In this document: positions 8,700 through 17,142 of the stretch, piece after piece
Layout: every line of letters starts with the position of its first letter
Numbering within the stretch: the first letter of the stretch is position 1
Source: Novosphingobium sp. 9
Lineage (GTDB): Bacteria; Pseudomonadota; Alphaproteobacteria; Sphingomonadales; Sphingomonadaceae
Reading direction: 5' to 3'
Length of the DNA stretch: 64,000 nt
Assembly (NCBI RefSeq): GCF_025340265.1
Contig: NZ_CP022707.1
Span: forward strand, 1,054,501-1,118,500
Notes under the pieces: model-generated
What the model was told of the DNA's origin: nothing
Database searches by the model: none
Seen by the model: the letters and a program-made list of their open reading frames with translations, nothing else
Program-made: the position numbers and the translations under genes

Positions 8700-9329
8700 A
8701 TGGCGGACGTTCTGGCCCTGATCGACTACGGCGCGGGCAACCTGCACTCGGTCGCCAATGCGCTGCGGGCGGCGGGGGCAGAGAATGTCGCGATCACCGC
8801 CGACCCTTCGGTGGTGCGAACCGCAGAGCGCATCGTGCTGCCCGGCGTCGGCTCGTTCGGCGCCTGCGCGGCCGGGCTCTGGGGCATTCCCGGCATGGTC
8901 GAGGCGATGGCCGAGCGTGTCCATGTCGGCGGCGCGCCGTTCCTCGGCATCTGCGTTGGCATGCAACTGCTCGCCACGCGCGGGCTGGAGTTCGGCGAGA
9001 CGCCGGGCCTCGGCTGGATCGCGGGCGAAGTGCGGGCGATCGAGCGGACCGATCCGGCGATCAAGATCCCGCACATGGGCTGGAACGACGTGGCGCTGGG
9101 CCGTCACGATCCCGCATCCGGCCTGATCGTGCCGGGCGAGGCCTATTTCCTGCACTCCTTCCACTACGTGCCCGACAATGGGCAGGACGTGGCGGCGATG
9201 ACCGATCACGGTGGCGGCCTTGTCGCCGCCGTCGCCCGCGACAACGTGGTCGGCGTGCAGTTCCACCCGGAAAAGAGCCAGTCCTACGGGCTGTCGCTGC
9301 TCTCCCGTTTCCTGGAGTGGAAGCCGTGA
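8700..9329 (+). CDS. hisH: Imidazole glycerol phosphate synthase, glutaminase subunit
   Basis: Class I glutamine amidotransferase that supplies ammonia to HisF. 209 residues, starting ALIDYGAGNLHSVANALR. The nucleophile Cys is in FLGICVGMQLL and the His/Glu of the triad are in VGVQFHPEKSQSYG. The start at 8700 is the only one that gives the normal N-terminus. A dispersed repeat separates it from hisA. Confidence 0.96.
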   Translation: MADVLALIDYGAGNLHSVANALRAAGAENVAITADPSVVRTAERIVLPGVGSFGACAAGLWGIPGMVEAMAERVHVGGAPFLGICVGMQLLATRGLEFGETPGLGWIAGEVRAIERTDPAIKIPHMGWNDVALGRHDPASGLIVPGEAYFLHSFHYVPDNGQDVAAMTDHGGGLVAAVARDNVVGVQFHPEKSQSYGLSLLSRFLEWKP

Positions 9330-9346
9330 ACATGGACAATCTCCCA

Positions 9347-9497
9347 CCCCTTCAGGGGAGGGATACGCAGGCTTGGTCGCGCAGCGGCCTAGCCGGAGTT
9401 GGGCGGGGGCGATCGGCGGGATACTGCCTGCGCCGCCCCCTTCCAAGCTGCGCTAGCTCCTTCGGAGCAAGCTTTGCTATCCTTCCCCCTGAAGGGG
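9347..9497. repeat. About 150-bp inverted-repeat element inside the his operon
   Basis: The left end (9347-9365, CCCCTTCAGGGGAGGGATA) and right end (9478-9497) are near-perfect inverted repeats, each containing its own small palindrome around CCTTCAGGGG. The interior is GC-rich and non-coding. It fills the hisH-hisA gap, so it is transcribed with the operon, and looks like a REP or MITE-type insertion. Confidence 0.7.
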
Positions 9498-9522
9498 GAA
9501 GGGATCAGTTCAGGATTTTTGT

Positions 9523-10254
9523 ATGATCGTATTTCCCGCCATCGACCTGAAGCAGGGGCAGGTCGTGCGTCTGGCCGAAGGCGACATGGCGCGCGCCACC
9601 GTCTATGGTGACAACCCGGCTGCGCAGGCCATGCTGTTTGCCGAAGCCGGTTCGCAGTACCTCCATGTCGTCGATCTCGACGGCTCGTTCGCAGGCCGTG
9701 CGGAGAACCGCGAGGCGGTCGAGGCGATCCTTGAGGCGTTCCCCGGCCATGTCCAGCTGGGCGGCGGCATCCGCACGCGCGAGGCGGTCGAGGGCTGGTT
9801 CGACCTGGGCGTCGCGCGCGTGGTCATGGGCACTGCCGCGCTGAAGGACCCGCAGTTCGTCAAGGACATGGCGGGCGAGTTCCCCGGCGGCATCGTCGTT
9901 GCGGTGGACGCGCGCGACGGCATGGTCGCGACCGAGGGCTGGGGGGAAGTCTCCGACGTTTCGGTGGTCGATCTGGCACGCCGGTTCGAGGATGCGGGCG
10001 TTGCCTCGCTGCTGTTCACCGACATCGGCCGCGACGGTATGCTGAAAGGCGCCAACATCGAGGCGACCGTGGATCTTGCGCGCCGCACCGACATGCCGGT
10101 GATCGCCAGCGGCGGCGTGAAGGGACTCGACGACATTCGCCTGCTGGCGCTCCATGCCAAGGACGGCATCGAGGGCGTCATCACCGGTCGTGCGCTCTAT
10201 GACGGGCGTCTCGACCTTGCCGCCGCGATCCAGATGGCCGAGCGCGAGGGATGA
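9523..10254 (+). CDS. hisA: 1-(5-phosphoribosyl)-5-[(5-phosphoribosylamino)methylideneamino]imidazole-4-carboxamide isomerase
   Basis: ProFAR isomerase, a TIM-barrel Amadori isomerase of histidine biosynthesis. 243 residues. The catalytic Asp lies in FPAIDLKQGQVVRL and the second in the LLFTDIGRDGML block; phosphate-binding loops are LGGGIRTREAV and VIASGGVKGLDD. Its stop overlaps the next start (ATGA at 10251-10254), so translation is probably coupled to the small membrane protein that follows. Confidence 0.96.
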   Translation: MIVFPAIDLKQGQVVRLAEGDMARATVYGDNPAAQAMLFAEAGSQYLHVVDLDGSFAGRAENREAVEAILEAFPGHVQLGGGIRTREAVEGWFDLGVARVVMGTAALKDPQFVKDMAGEFPGGIVVAVDARDGMVATEGWGEVSDVSVVDLARRFEDAGVASLLFTDIGRDGMLKGANIEATVDLARRTDMPVIASGGVKGLDDIRLLALHAKDGIEGVITGRALYDGRLDLAAAIQMAEREG

Positions 10255-10484
10255 ACCCGCTGCACCTTCTGGGCTTCGTCGCCACCTTGGCAGTCGGTTT
10301 CCGGCTGTTCATGGTGGTGCGCGATTGTCTGGAAGGGCAGGCGCGTATCCGCACCGGCACCGGCCGCGTGATGGCGCGCTGGGACCGGCGCACGAAACCG
10401 GCAGGCTTCTGGGGCGCGACCGTGTTCCAGCTGGCGGTCGTCGCGTTTTTGCTGTTCCTGTGCGCGCGCATGGTGACGGCATGA
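10251..10484 (+). CDS. Small two-helix membrane protein in the his operon (A)
   Basis: A 77-residue protein with two predicted membrane helices (about residues 5-22 and 54-74) joined by a basic loop containing RWDRRTKPAGFW. No family recognised. It overlaps hisA by ATGA and is overlapped in turn by the next gene by ATGA, so it belongs to the operon. It shares layout and a DR-T-P--F loop motif with the next protein, which suggests old paralogues. Confidence 0.72.
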   Translation: MNPLHLLGFVATLAVGFRLFMVVRDCLEGQARIRTGTGRVMARWDRRTKPAGFWGATVFQLAVVAFLLFLCARMVTA

Positions 10485-10723
10485 ACGACAATCGTCTGGT
10501 TGCGCTGATGGTGCTGCTGATCCTCGTGCCGGGCTTCGTGATTGCCTGGAACGACTGGCGCAACGGACGCGTGCGGCTGCTGTTGTTCAGCCGGATGCGT
10601 TCGGGCATCCGTGCCGATCGCGAGACCGATCCGCGCAAGTTCCGCCTCTATACCGCGGCCAACGTCGCCCTGATCGTGCTGGTGACGGTGGGCTGCGTGG
10701 CGCTGTTCTTCAAGCCTGTGTGA
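10481..10723 (+). CDS. Small two-helix membrane protein in the his operon (B)
   Basis: An 80-residue protein: helix (residues 7-23, [17 protein letters not shown]), basic middle ([23 protein letters not shown]), second helix (about 59-77, [15 protein letters not shown]). Same plan as the protein just upstream, with DRETDPRKF matching DRRTKPAGF in position. Function unknown; the ATGA overlap upstream and 13-base gap to hisF place it in the histidine operon. Confidence 0.72.
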   Translation: MNDNRLVALMVLLILVPGFVIAWNDWRNGRVRLLLFSRMRSGIRADRETDPRKFRLYTAANVALIVLVTVGCVALFFKPV

Positions 10724-10736
10724 GGAAGGTGATCCC

Positions 10737-11501
10737 ATGACCGTGCGTATCCGTGTGATCCCCTGCCTCGACGTTCGCGATGGCCGCGTGGTGAAGGGCG
10801 TGAACTTCGTTGACCTGATCGACGCGGGCGATCCGGTGGAGCAGGCGCGCGCCTATGACCGCATGGGCGCAGACGAGCTGTGCTTCCTCGACATTTCCGC
10901 CAGCCACGAAGGGCGCGGGACACTGCTCGACGTGGTGCGCCGCACTGCCGAGGTCTGCTTCATGCCGCTGACCGTGGGCGGCGGCGTGCGCAGTGCCGAG
11001 GATGCGCGCGCGCTGCTGCTGGCAGGGGCGGACAAGGTGGCGGTGAACTCGGCGGCGGTTTCGCGCCCCGAAGTGGTGGCTGACATTGCCGCCCGGTTCG
11101 GCGCGCAGTGCATCGTCGCCTCGGTGGACGCGCGCAAGGTGGCGCCGGGCAAGTGGGAGATCTTCACCCACGGCGGCCGCAAGGCGACCGGGATCGACGC
11201 GCTGGCGCATGCGGTGAAGCTGGCCGAGCTGGGCGCAGGCGAACTGCTCGTCACCTCGATGGATGGCGATGGCACCAAGGCGGGCTACGATCTGGAGCTG
11301 ACCCGCACGATTGCGGACGCCGTTTCGGTGCCGGTGATCGCGAGCGGAGGCGTGGGTACGCTCGACCATCTGGTCGACGGCGTGCGCGAAGGCCATGCCA
11401 GCGCGGTACTGGCCGCCTCGATCTTCCATTTCGGAACGCATACCGTGGCCGAGGCGCACGCGGCGCTACGCTCGGCAGGACTGCCTGCGCGCGGCTGCTG
11501 A
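10737..11501 (+). CDS. hisF: Imidazole glycerol phosphate synthase, cyclase subunit
   Basis: Combines PRFAR with ammonia from HisH to make imidazole-glycerol phosphate and AICAR. A 254-residue TIM barrel starting [22 protein letters not shown]. The catalytic Asp residues are in IPCLDV and [14 protein letters not shown]; phosphate loops are [12 protein letters not shown] and [13 protein letters not shown] perfect 14-bp palindrome (CGCGGAAATCCGCG, 11528-11541) lies shortly after the stop. Confidence 0.97.
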   Translation: MTVRIRVIPCLDVRDGRVVKGVNFVDLIDAGDPVEQARAYDRMGADELCFLDISASHEGRGTLLDVVRRTAEVCFMPLTVGGGVRSAEDARALLLAGADKVAVNSAAVSRPEVVADIAARFGAQCIVASVDARKVAPGKWEIFTHGGRKATGIDALAHAVKLAELGAGELLVTSMDGDGTKAGYDLELTRTIADAVSVPVIASGGVGTLDHLVDGVREGHASAVLAASIFHFGTHTVAEAHAALRSAGLPARGC

Positions 11502-11686
11502 TACAGCTTTTTACCAGGCAAAAAAGTCGCGGAAATCCGCGTATCTGCACGCGATTCAATCGGTTTCGGTGCTGCACCGATTCGGGACACGATCAACTGC
11601 CCTCTTGCATCGACGGACCGGGGAGCCGAAAGGGCCTCGTTGGCTTCCTTAACGGGTCGTCAACCAAGTCGAAAGGTCCCCCCGCC

Positions 11687-11845
11687 GTGCGCTCTGCGTT
11701 GTTTTCCGTCCTGCCTCTCGCACTTGCAGCGACCCCGGCTTACGCCGCGGGTACGGTGCAGTTGCCGGAACCCAGCAGCATGCTGCTGTTCGGGCTGGGC
11801 GTGGCAGGCGTGGCGATCGGCCGCCGGTTCTCCACGAAGCGCTGA
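11687..11845 (+). CDS. 52-residue PEP-CTERM protein
   Basis: The protein is almost nothing but sorting signals: a signal peptide (about residues 1-21, ending TPAYA), roughly seven residues, then a PEP-CTERM tail with PEPSSM, a hydrophobic stretch (LLFGLGVAGVAI) and the basic end GRRFSTKR. Such tails are cut by exosortases in EPS-producing Gram-negatives. It starts at GTG 11687 with AAAGG about 10 bases upstream; no ATG gives a signal peptide. It lies between hisF and hisE on the same strand. The mature peptide would be tiny, so its role is unclear. Confidence 0.75.
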   Translation: MRSALFSVLPLALAATPAYAAGTVQLPEPSSMLLFGLGVAGVAIGRRFSTKR

Positions 11846-11946
11846 TCGCGGCGCTGTAGCGCAAGCTGCGACGACGGCCCGCCATGTCGGGGCGCCGAGC
11901 GTGACAGGACTTGACCCTTGCGTGCCTGCGCCCCATGGCTCGGCGC

Positions 11947-12315
11947 ATGAGCACCGCTTCCTCCGCTACGCCCTCGGTTTCCGACGCGCCCTCTGCTTCC
12001 GACACACTGGCCCGGCTTGAGGCGACTGTCGCGGCCCGGCTTCAGGCCGATCCGGAATCGAGTTACGTCGCGCGGCTGAAGGCGAAGGGCCTTGCCAAGA
12101 TCGCGCAGAAAGTGGGCGAGGAGGGCGTCGAGACGGTGATCGCCGCGCTCGCCGAGGATGACGCGGCGCTGGTGGGCGAGGCGGCCGACCTGATTTTCCA
12201 CCTGATGGTGCTGCTGGGCGTGCGCGAGGTGCCCTTTTCTGCGGTGCTGGATGTGCTTGAGCGCCGCGAAGGCGTCTCGGGCCTCGCCGAAAAGGCCGCC
12301 CGCGTTCAGGACTGA
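11947..12315 (+). CDS. hisE: Phosphoribosyl-ATP pyrophosphatase
   Basis: Removes pyrophosphate from PR-ATP in histidine biosynthesis. The all-alpha fold is marked by [39 protein letters not shown] and [13 protein letters not shown], whose Glu/Asp residues bind Mg. Monofunctional (no HisI domain). The start is uncertain: ATG 11947 (122 residues) or 11935, both without a strong ribosome site; the first 20 residues are a Ser/Ala-rich lead not typical of the family. Confidence 0.93.
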   Translation: MSTASSATPSVSDAPSASDTLARLEATVAARLQADPESSYVARLKAKGLAKIAQKVGEEGVETVIAALAEDDAALVGEAADLIFHLMVLLGVREVPFSAVLDVLERREGVSGLAEKAARVQD

Positions 12316-12352
12316 CGCCCTCAGAACTTGAGATTTCCTTCGGAGACCCCCG

Positions 12353-12730
12353 ATGCCGATCGACCCCAAGCTGCCCTATGACGACCGTAACGTCTTCGCA
12401 CTGATCCTGCGCGGCGAGCTGCCATGCAGCAAGGTCTACGAGGACGAGTTCGCGCTCGCCTTCAACGACATTCGCCCGCAGGCGCCGGTCCATGTTCTGG
12501 TGATCCCCAAGCAGGCTTACGTCTCGTGGGACGATTTCACCGCCAAGGCCGAGGATGCCGAGATCGCCGGGTTCATGCGGGCGGTGGGCAACGTCACCCG
12601 CCAGCTGGAACTGGATGCGCCGGGCTATCGCCTGATGGTGAACATGGGCGGGCACGGCCATCAGGAAGTGCCGCATCTGCACGTCCACATCTTCGGTGGA
12701 CGCCCGTTCTACCAGATGATTGCCGAATAA
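12353..12730 (+). CDS. HIT family purine nucleotide-binding protein (HinT-like)
   Basis: A 125-residue HIT-domain hydrolase, probably a purine nucleoside phosphoramidase. The histidine triad is seen in HLHVHIFGG near the C-terminus, and IPKQAYVSWDDF and GYRLMVNMGGHGHQEV match the HinT group. Start fixed by GGAGA about 6 bases upstream. It follows hisE by 37 bases, a pairing common in alphaproteobacteria. Confidence 0.93.
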   Translation: MPIDPKLPYDDRNVFALILRGELPCSKVYEDEFALAFNDIRPQAPVHVLVIPKQAYVSWDDFTAKAEDAEIAGFMRAVGNVTRQLELDAPGYRLMVNMGGHGHQEVPHLHVHIFGGRPFYQMIAE

Positions 12731-12845
12731 CCCCCGTAATCCCCGGTTTTCCGACGAGTGGGGGCCTGTTTTCGCCGCGATGTCGCTGCGAGCGGCTCGC
12801 AGGCGCTAGGCAGGACTGCGACGAGCCGTTAAGCATCCGGTTAGC

Positions 12846-13340
12846 ATGACAGACCAGCCCCTGCCTCCCGGCGGCCGGATCGACGGCGGCCTCCACCGCT
12901 TCGCCCTGCGCGTCTACTACGAAGACACCGACGCGGGCGGGGTGGTCTATCACGCCAATTACATCCGCTGGTTCGAGCGTGCGCGCTCCGATCTCGTCGA
13001 ACTGCTGGGCATCGACCAGCGCGCGGCGATCGAGGGGGGCGTCGGCATGTATACCGTGGCGGAGATCGCGATCCGCTATCGCGCGCCGGGCAAGCTGGGC
13101 GATGCCGTGGTGATCGAAACCAGGCCGCTCAGCGTCGGGCGCGTTGCCTGCACGCTGCACCAGATCGCGCGGCGCGGCGAAACCGTGCTGGCCGAGGCCA
13201 CCGTCAAGGTCGGATTCATCTCGCTCGAAGGAAAACCCGCACGCCAGCCCGAGGCATGGCTGCGCGCCTTCGTGCAACTCGCAGAGGCCCCATCAATCGC
13301 CGACGCGCAAGACGCGCGCGGCAGGGAAGGACAGGAATGA
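12846..13340 (+). CDS. ybgC: Tol-Pal system-associated acyl-CoA thioesterase
   Basis: Hot-dog-fold thioesterase of the YbgC family, expected to act on acyl-CoA or acyl-ACP at the inner membrane face. 164 residues. The family motif YYEDTDAGGVVYHANYIRWFERARSDL holds the catalytic Asp. It is the first gene of the tol-pal operon and overlaps tolQ by ATGA (13337-13340), the usual arrangement. Confidence 0.95.
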   Translation: MTDQPLPPGGRIDGGLHRFALRVYYEDTDAGGVVYHANYIRWFERARSDLVELLGIDQRAAIEGGVGMYTVAEIAIRYRAPGKLGDAVVIETRPLSVGRVACTLHQIARRGETVLAEATVKVGFISLEGKPARQPEAWLRAFVQLAEAPSIADAQDARGREGQE

Positions 13341-14047
13341 CCATCGACTTGCTCGCCGCCGCTGCCTCGCTCGGCGATACCCCGGATCACCTCAACCCGG
13401 TGAAGCTGTTCGCCGATGCCGACATCGTCGTGAAGGCGATCATGATCGCGCTGCTGCTGGCCAGCGTGTGGGTATGGATGATCATCGTCTCGTTCAGCCT
13501 GCGCATGGGTGCCACCAAGCGCCGCTCGGACACGTACGAGGAGCAGTTCTGGGAGGCCGAGAACTTCGAGACCTTCCAGCGCAGCCGCGACAAGGACAAT
13601 GTGGCCGTGGGCCGCGTCGCCGGGGCGGGGCTGGCCGAATGGCGTCGTAACGCGGGCGCCAAGGGCCTCGATCTGGAAGGCGCGCGCCAGCGGATCGCCA
13701 TGGCGCTCGGCTCGTCGGTGGGCGAGGAGGCGGATGACCTTGCCAACCGCCTGAACTTTCTGGCGACCGTGGGCTCGGTGGCGCCGTTCGTGGGCCTGTT
13801 CGGCACCGTGTGGGGCATCATGAACAGCTTCTTCCAGATCGGCCAGCAGCAGAATTCCTCGCTCGCGGTGGTCGCGCCGGGCATTTCGGAGGCGCTGTTC
13901 GCCACCGCCATCGGCCTGTTCGCGGCCATTCCGGCGGTGATCGCCTACAACCGTTTCTCGCACAAGGTGAACCTGTTCGAAGCGCGGATGCAGCGCTTTG
14001 CCGACCAGTTGCAGTCGGTCCTCACGCGCCAGCTGGAGCAGCGCTGA
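13337..14047 (+). CDS. tolQ: Tol-Pal system proton-channel subunit TolQ
   Basis: Inner-membrane TolQ/ExbB family protein that, with TolR, uses the proton gradient to energise TolA. 236 residues with three membrane helices (about 32-52, 140-160 and 175-195). The signature ATVGSVAPFVGLFGTVWGIMNSF and the last helix ALFATAIGLFAAIPAVIAYN are present. Start at 13337 is set by the overlap with ybgC and a GACAGGA ribosome site. Confidence 0.96.
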   Translation: MTIDLLAAAASLGDTPDHLNPVKLFADADIVVKAIMIALLLASVWVWMIIVSFSLRMGATKRRSDTYEEQFWEAENFETFQRSRDKDNVAVGRVAGAGLAEWRRNAGAKGLDLEGARQRIAMALGSSVGEEADDLANRLNFLATVGSVAPFVGLFGTVWGIMNSFFQIGQQQNSSLAVVAPGISEALFATAIGLFAAIPAVIAYNRFSHKVNLFEARMQRFADQLQSVLTRQLEQR

Positions 14048-14538
14048 TGGCGATGGGGATGAGCGGCGGCCGGGGCGGCAGGCGGGGGCGCCGCGGCGGT
14101 TCCTCGCGCGCGCCGATGGCCGAGATCAACGTCACCCCGATGGTCGACGTGATGCTGGTGCTGCTGATCATCTTCATGGTGACGGCACCGCTGCTGAAAT
14201 CCGCCGTGCCGATCGCGCTGCCCGATACCCAGGCCAAGGCGATGTCGGGCGATTCCGATGCGATCACGCTCTCGATCGATGCCGACGGCAAGCTCTACTG
14301 GGAGAATGACGTGCTGGCCTCGGGTGAGCTGGCGGACCGCCTTGCAGCCCTGCCCAAGGATGCCGAGGGCAAGCTGCCGCAAGTCACGCTGCGCGCCGAC
14401 AAGAGCGTCGATTACGGCACCGTTGCCAAGGTGATGGGCGAGCTGGACCATGCCGGGATCACCCAGATCTCGCTGGTGAGCAACGTCAGCGGCGGCGCTG
14501 ATGACGCCGCAAATGTCAGCGGCGGTTCAGGCGCGTAA
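14047..14538 (+). CDS. tolR: Tol-Pal system protein TolR
   Basis: ExbD/TolR family partner of TolQ. 163 residues: a Gly/Arg-rich cytoplasmic N-terminus, one membrane helix preceded by the conserved MAEINVTPMVDVMLVLLIIFMV (this Asp carries protons), then a periplasmic domain and a short Gly/Ser tail. Its ATG shares a base with the tolQ stop (TGATG), so translation is coupled. Confidence 0.96.
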   Translation: MAMGMSGGRGGRRGRRGGSSRAPMAEINVTPMVDVMLVLLIIFMVTAPLLKSAVPIALPDTQAKAMSGDSDAITLSIDADGKLYWENDVLASGELADRLAALPKDAEGKLPQVTLRADKSVDYGTVAKVMGELDHAGITQISLVSNVSGGADDAANVSGGSGA

Positions 14539-14554
14539 GCTAAGGGTTCGGACG

Positions 14555-15592
14555 ATGGCGACGACACCCGTGGCGGGCAGGAACAGGCGCAAGTGGCGCA
14601 AGGAAGAGGTCGTCGGCCTCGCGGTGGCGCTTGCGCTGCACGCGGGGCTGGTCGCGGTGATCCTGATCAAGCCCGCGACGCCGCCCAAACCGAGCGAGCC
14701 CAAGCCGGTCGAAGTGACGATCAGCACCGATATCGCGCAGACCTCGACTTCGCCCGATCCCAAGGCGCAGGCCGCGCCCGATGTGGCGCCAGCGATCGGC
14801 GAGGAAGCGGCCGATGCTGCGCCTGCCGAGCCGGAGCCGGTTCCCGCGCCGCCCGTGCCGACCCCGCCGCAACCCAAACCGGAACCGCGTCCGGTGCCCA
14901 AGCCGGTCGAGAAGCCTGAGCCCAAACCGGCACCCCGGCCCGTGCCGAAGCCGGTGCCCAAGCCTGCTCCCAAACCGGTCGAGCGGCCCAAGCCCCAGCC
15001 TAAACCGGCGCCTAAACCGGCGCCCAAGCCGGTCGAGAAACCGAAACCGGCGCCCAAGCCCGCCCCCAAGCCTGCGCCTCGTCATGAGGAGAAGGCGCCC
15101 TCGAAGCCTGCTGCCAAGCCCGCCGCCAAGCCGGGCAAGGGCGAGGCCGAGACCAAGGGCAATGCCAAGGCGCCGCCCAAGAAGGCGGGCGGCAGTCTGG
15201 TCGGCGCGGACTTCCTCAAGGGGCTGGAAGGCGCCAAGGACCCGCAGGGCAAGGGCGCGCCTGCTGCGGCGATGAGCCCGCAGGTCGCCGCCTCGCTGGG
15301 CGCCACGATCCGTCGCCAGATCAAGCCGCACTGGCAGGCGCCGCAGGGTGCCGATGCCGACAAGCTGATCACCCGCATCCGCTTCCGCCTGAACCCGGAC
15401 GGTACGCTCGACGGCGCGCCGCAGGTGGTTTCGACCACCGGCGTCACCGCCTCGAACAAGGCGCAGGTGGAACGTCATCAGGAGATGGCCGTTCGTGCCG
15501 TAAGGCTGGCCGCGCCGTTCAACCTGCCGTCCGAATACTATTCGACCTGGAAAACCATAACCACCGACTTCGACAGGAAACTCTCGCAATGA
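14555..15592 (+). CDS. tolA: Cell envelope integrity protein TolA
   Basis: Links TolQR in the inner membrane to TolB/Pal at the outer membrane. 345 residues: basic cytoplasmic start (GRNRRKWRKEEVV), one membrane helix (about 21-38), a long Pro/Lys-rich spacer of PKPAPKPV-type repeats (about residues 60-215) in place of the helical Ala/Lys spacer of E. coli, then a C-terminal TonB/TolA-like domain (SLGATIRRQIKPHWQAP, then ITRIRFRLNPDGTLDG). The start at 14555 follows tolR by 16 bases. It overlaps tolB by ATGA. Confidence 0.92.
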   Translation: MATTPVAGRNRRKWRKEEVVGLAVALALHAGLVAVILIKPATPPKPSEPKPVEVTISTDIAQTSTSPDPKAQAAPDVAPAIGEEAADAAPAEPEPVPAPPVPTPPQPKPEPRPVPKPVEKPEPKPAPRPVPKPVPKPAPKPVERPKPQPKPAPKPAPKPVEKPKPAPKPAPKPAPRHEEKAPSKPAAKPAAKPGKGEAETKGNAKAPPKKAGGSLVGADFLKGLEGAKDPQGKGAPAAAMSPQVAASLGATIRRQIKPHWQAPQGADADKLITRIRFRLNPDGTLDGAPQVVSTTGVTASNKAQVERHQEMAVRAVRLAAPFNLPSEYYSTWKTITTDFDRKLSQ

Positions 15593-17004
15593 TCCCTCTT
15601 CGCCTTATCGCGCTCGGACTTGTCGCGAGCGTCTCGACTGCCGCACTCGCCCAGTCTGCGCCGCTGACGCCGATGCCCGCGCCCAATGCCGCGCCTTCGC
15701 AATCTGCATCTCAGCCCGCTGGTACTCAGGATGACGGCGGCCTGCAGGTCACTGTTTCGGACGACAGCGCCTGGGAGAACCTCGGCATCGCGATCACCGC
15801 CTTCGCCACCGACGCCGACGTGCCGACGCGGACCAACGCGGGATCGACCGCGTCGCTCGGCCGGGCGGTCTCCTCGGTGATCGCCGACGACCTCAAGAAC
15901 AACGGCCTGTTCAAGCCTTCGGGGCCGCAGGGTCTGCCGGACGTGGCCTATAGCCAGGTTCAGGCGCCGACCTATCCGGTCTGGTCCTCGCGCGGGGCGG
16001 ACATGCTGGTGCAGGGCTTTGTGCGCGCAGGTGCCGACGGGCAGATCACCGTGGGCTGCTATCTCTACGACGTCGCGCTCAAGCAGATGCTTTCGAAGGG
16101 CGGCTGGCAGGTCGGCCCCGAGGACTGGCGCCGCGCGGCGCACAAGTGTTCGGACATGGTCTATTCGCGCCTGTCGGGCGAGAGCCCGTTCTTCGATTCG
16201 CGCATCGCCTTCATTGCCGAGAGCGGCCCCAAGGCGCACCGCATCAAGCGGCTGGCGGTGATGGATTCGGATGGCGCGAACTTGCGCTATCTCACCAGCG
16301 GGCAGGCGCTGGCGCTGACGCCGCGCTATTCGCCGGACTATTCCAAGCTGCTCTACCTCTCGTACCTCAATGGCGAGCCGAGCATCTACGTCTATGACCT
16401 GAACACCAACACCCAGCGCCTGATCAGCCGTTCCAAGAACCCGACCTTCGCGCCGCGCTGGTCGCCCGATGGCAAGTCGATCCTCTATTCGATGGCGACG
16501 GGCGGCAACACCAACATCTATCGCGTTTCGGCCAGCGGCGGCGCACCGGTGCAGCTCACCAACGTGCCGGGCATCTCGATCGGCGGCAGCTATTCGCCCG
16601 ATGGCAGCAAGATCGTGTTCGAGAGCGACCGTTCGGGCAACCAGCAGGTCTACGTGATGAACGCGGATGGCTCGAACCAGCACCGCATCACCTTCTTCGG
16701 CGGCAGCTCGGCCACGCCCGAATGGAGCCCGCGCGGCGACCTGATCGCCTTCACCCACATCGCGGGCAACCTGCGCGTGGCGGTGATGACGCCCGAGGGG
16801 CGCGACATGCGCTACCTCACCAATTCGTGGCAGGACGAGGCGCCCACCTGGTCGCCGAACGGGCGCATCGTGCAGTTCTTCCGCACCGCCAAGGGATCGA
16901 GCGACGCCTCGATCTGGCAGGTCGACCTGACCGGCCGCAACGAGCGCAAGCTGCCGACGCCCGGCGGCGCCTCGGACCCGGCGTGGGGCCCGATCCGTCC
17001 GTAA
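15589..17004 (+). CDS. tolB: Tol-Pal system beta-propeller protein TolB
   Basis: Periplasmic TolB, needed for outer-membrane constriction at division. 471 residues: signal peptide ending at about residue 21 (STAALAQS), an N-terminal alpha/beta domain, then six-bladed propeller repeats seen as recurring SPDGSKIVF / WSPDGKSILY / WSPNGRIVQF motifs. Coupled to tolA by ATGA. A 138-base gap with two small hairpins separates it from pal. Confidence 0.96.
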   Translation: MIPLRLIALGLVASVSTAALAQSAPLTPMPAPNAAPSQSASQPAGTQDDGGLQVTVSDDSAWENLGIAITAFATDADVPTRTNAGSTASLGRAVSSVIADDLKNNGLFKPSGPQGLPDVAYSQVQAPTYPVWSSRGADMLVQGFVRAGADGQITVGCYLYDVALKQMLSKGGWQVGPEDWRRAAHKCSDMVYSRLSGESPFFDSRIAFIAESGPKAHRIKRLAVMDSDGANLRYLTSGQALALTPRYSPDYSKLLYLSYLNGEPSIYVYDLNTNTQRLISRSKNPTFAPRWSPDGKSILYSMATGGNTNIYRVSASGGAPVQLTNVPGISIGGSYSPDGSKIVFESDRSGNQQVYVMNADGSNQHRITFFGGSSATPEWSPRGDLIAFTHIAGNLRVAVMTPEGRDMRYLTNSWQDEAPTWSPNGRIVQFFRTAKGSSDASIWQVDLTGRNERKLPTPGGASDPAWGPIRP

Positions 17005-17092
17005 AGGGAGCGTAAGGGCGAAAGTACCGTCCGTATTTCTGCCAGTGTGAATTTTCGTGCGACTTGACTCTGTCGCACAGTGAACAAAACTC

Positions 17093-17121
17093 CGGTCCTG
17101 CGCGTTCATCGTGCAGGACCG
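17093..17121. repeat. Hairpin in the tolB-pal gap
   Basis: CGGTCCTGC (17093-17101) and GCAGGACCG (17113-17121) form a perfect 9-bp stem just before the pal ribosome site GAGAGGAG. A GTGCGAC...GTCGCAC repeat lies just upstream. They may help set Pal's higher expression relative to TolB, but this is inference. Confidence 0.45.
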
Positions 17122-17142
17122 CGCCTGAGAGGAGATTGAACC

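Noticed and set aside
11502..11686. Riboswitch in the leader of the PEP-CTERM gene
   Set aside because: Small stems exist but no conserved c-di-GMP or other riboswitch core could be recognised.
14860..15120. Tandem DNA repeats considered as a CRISPR array
   Set aside because: They are in frame in tolA and encode Pro-Lys repeats; there are no unique spacers of even length and no cas genes.
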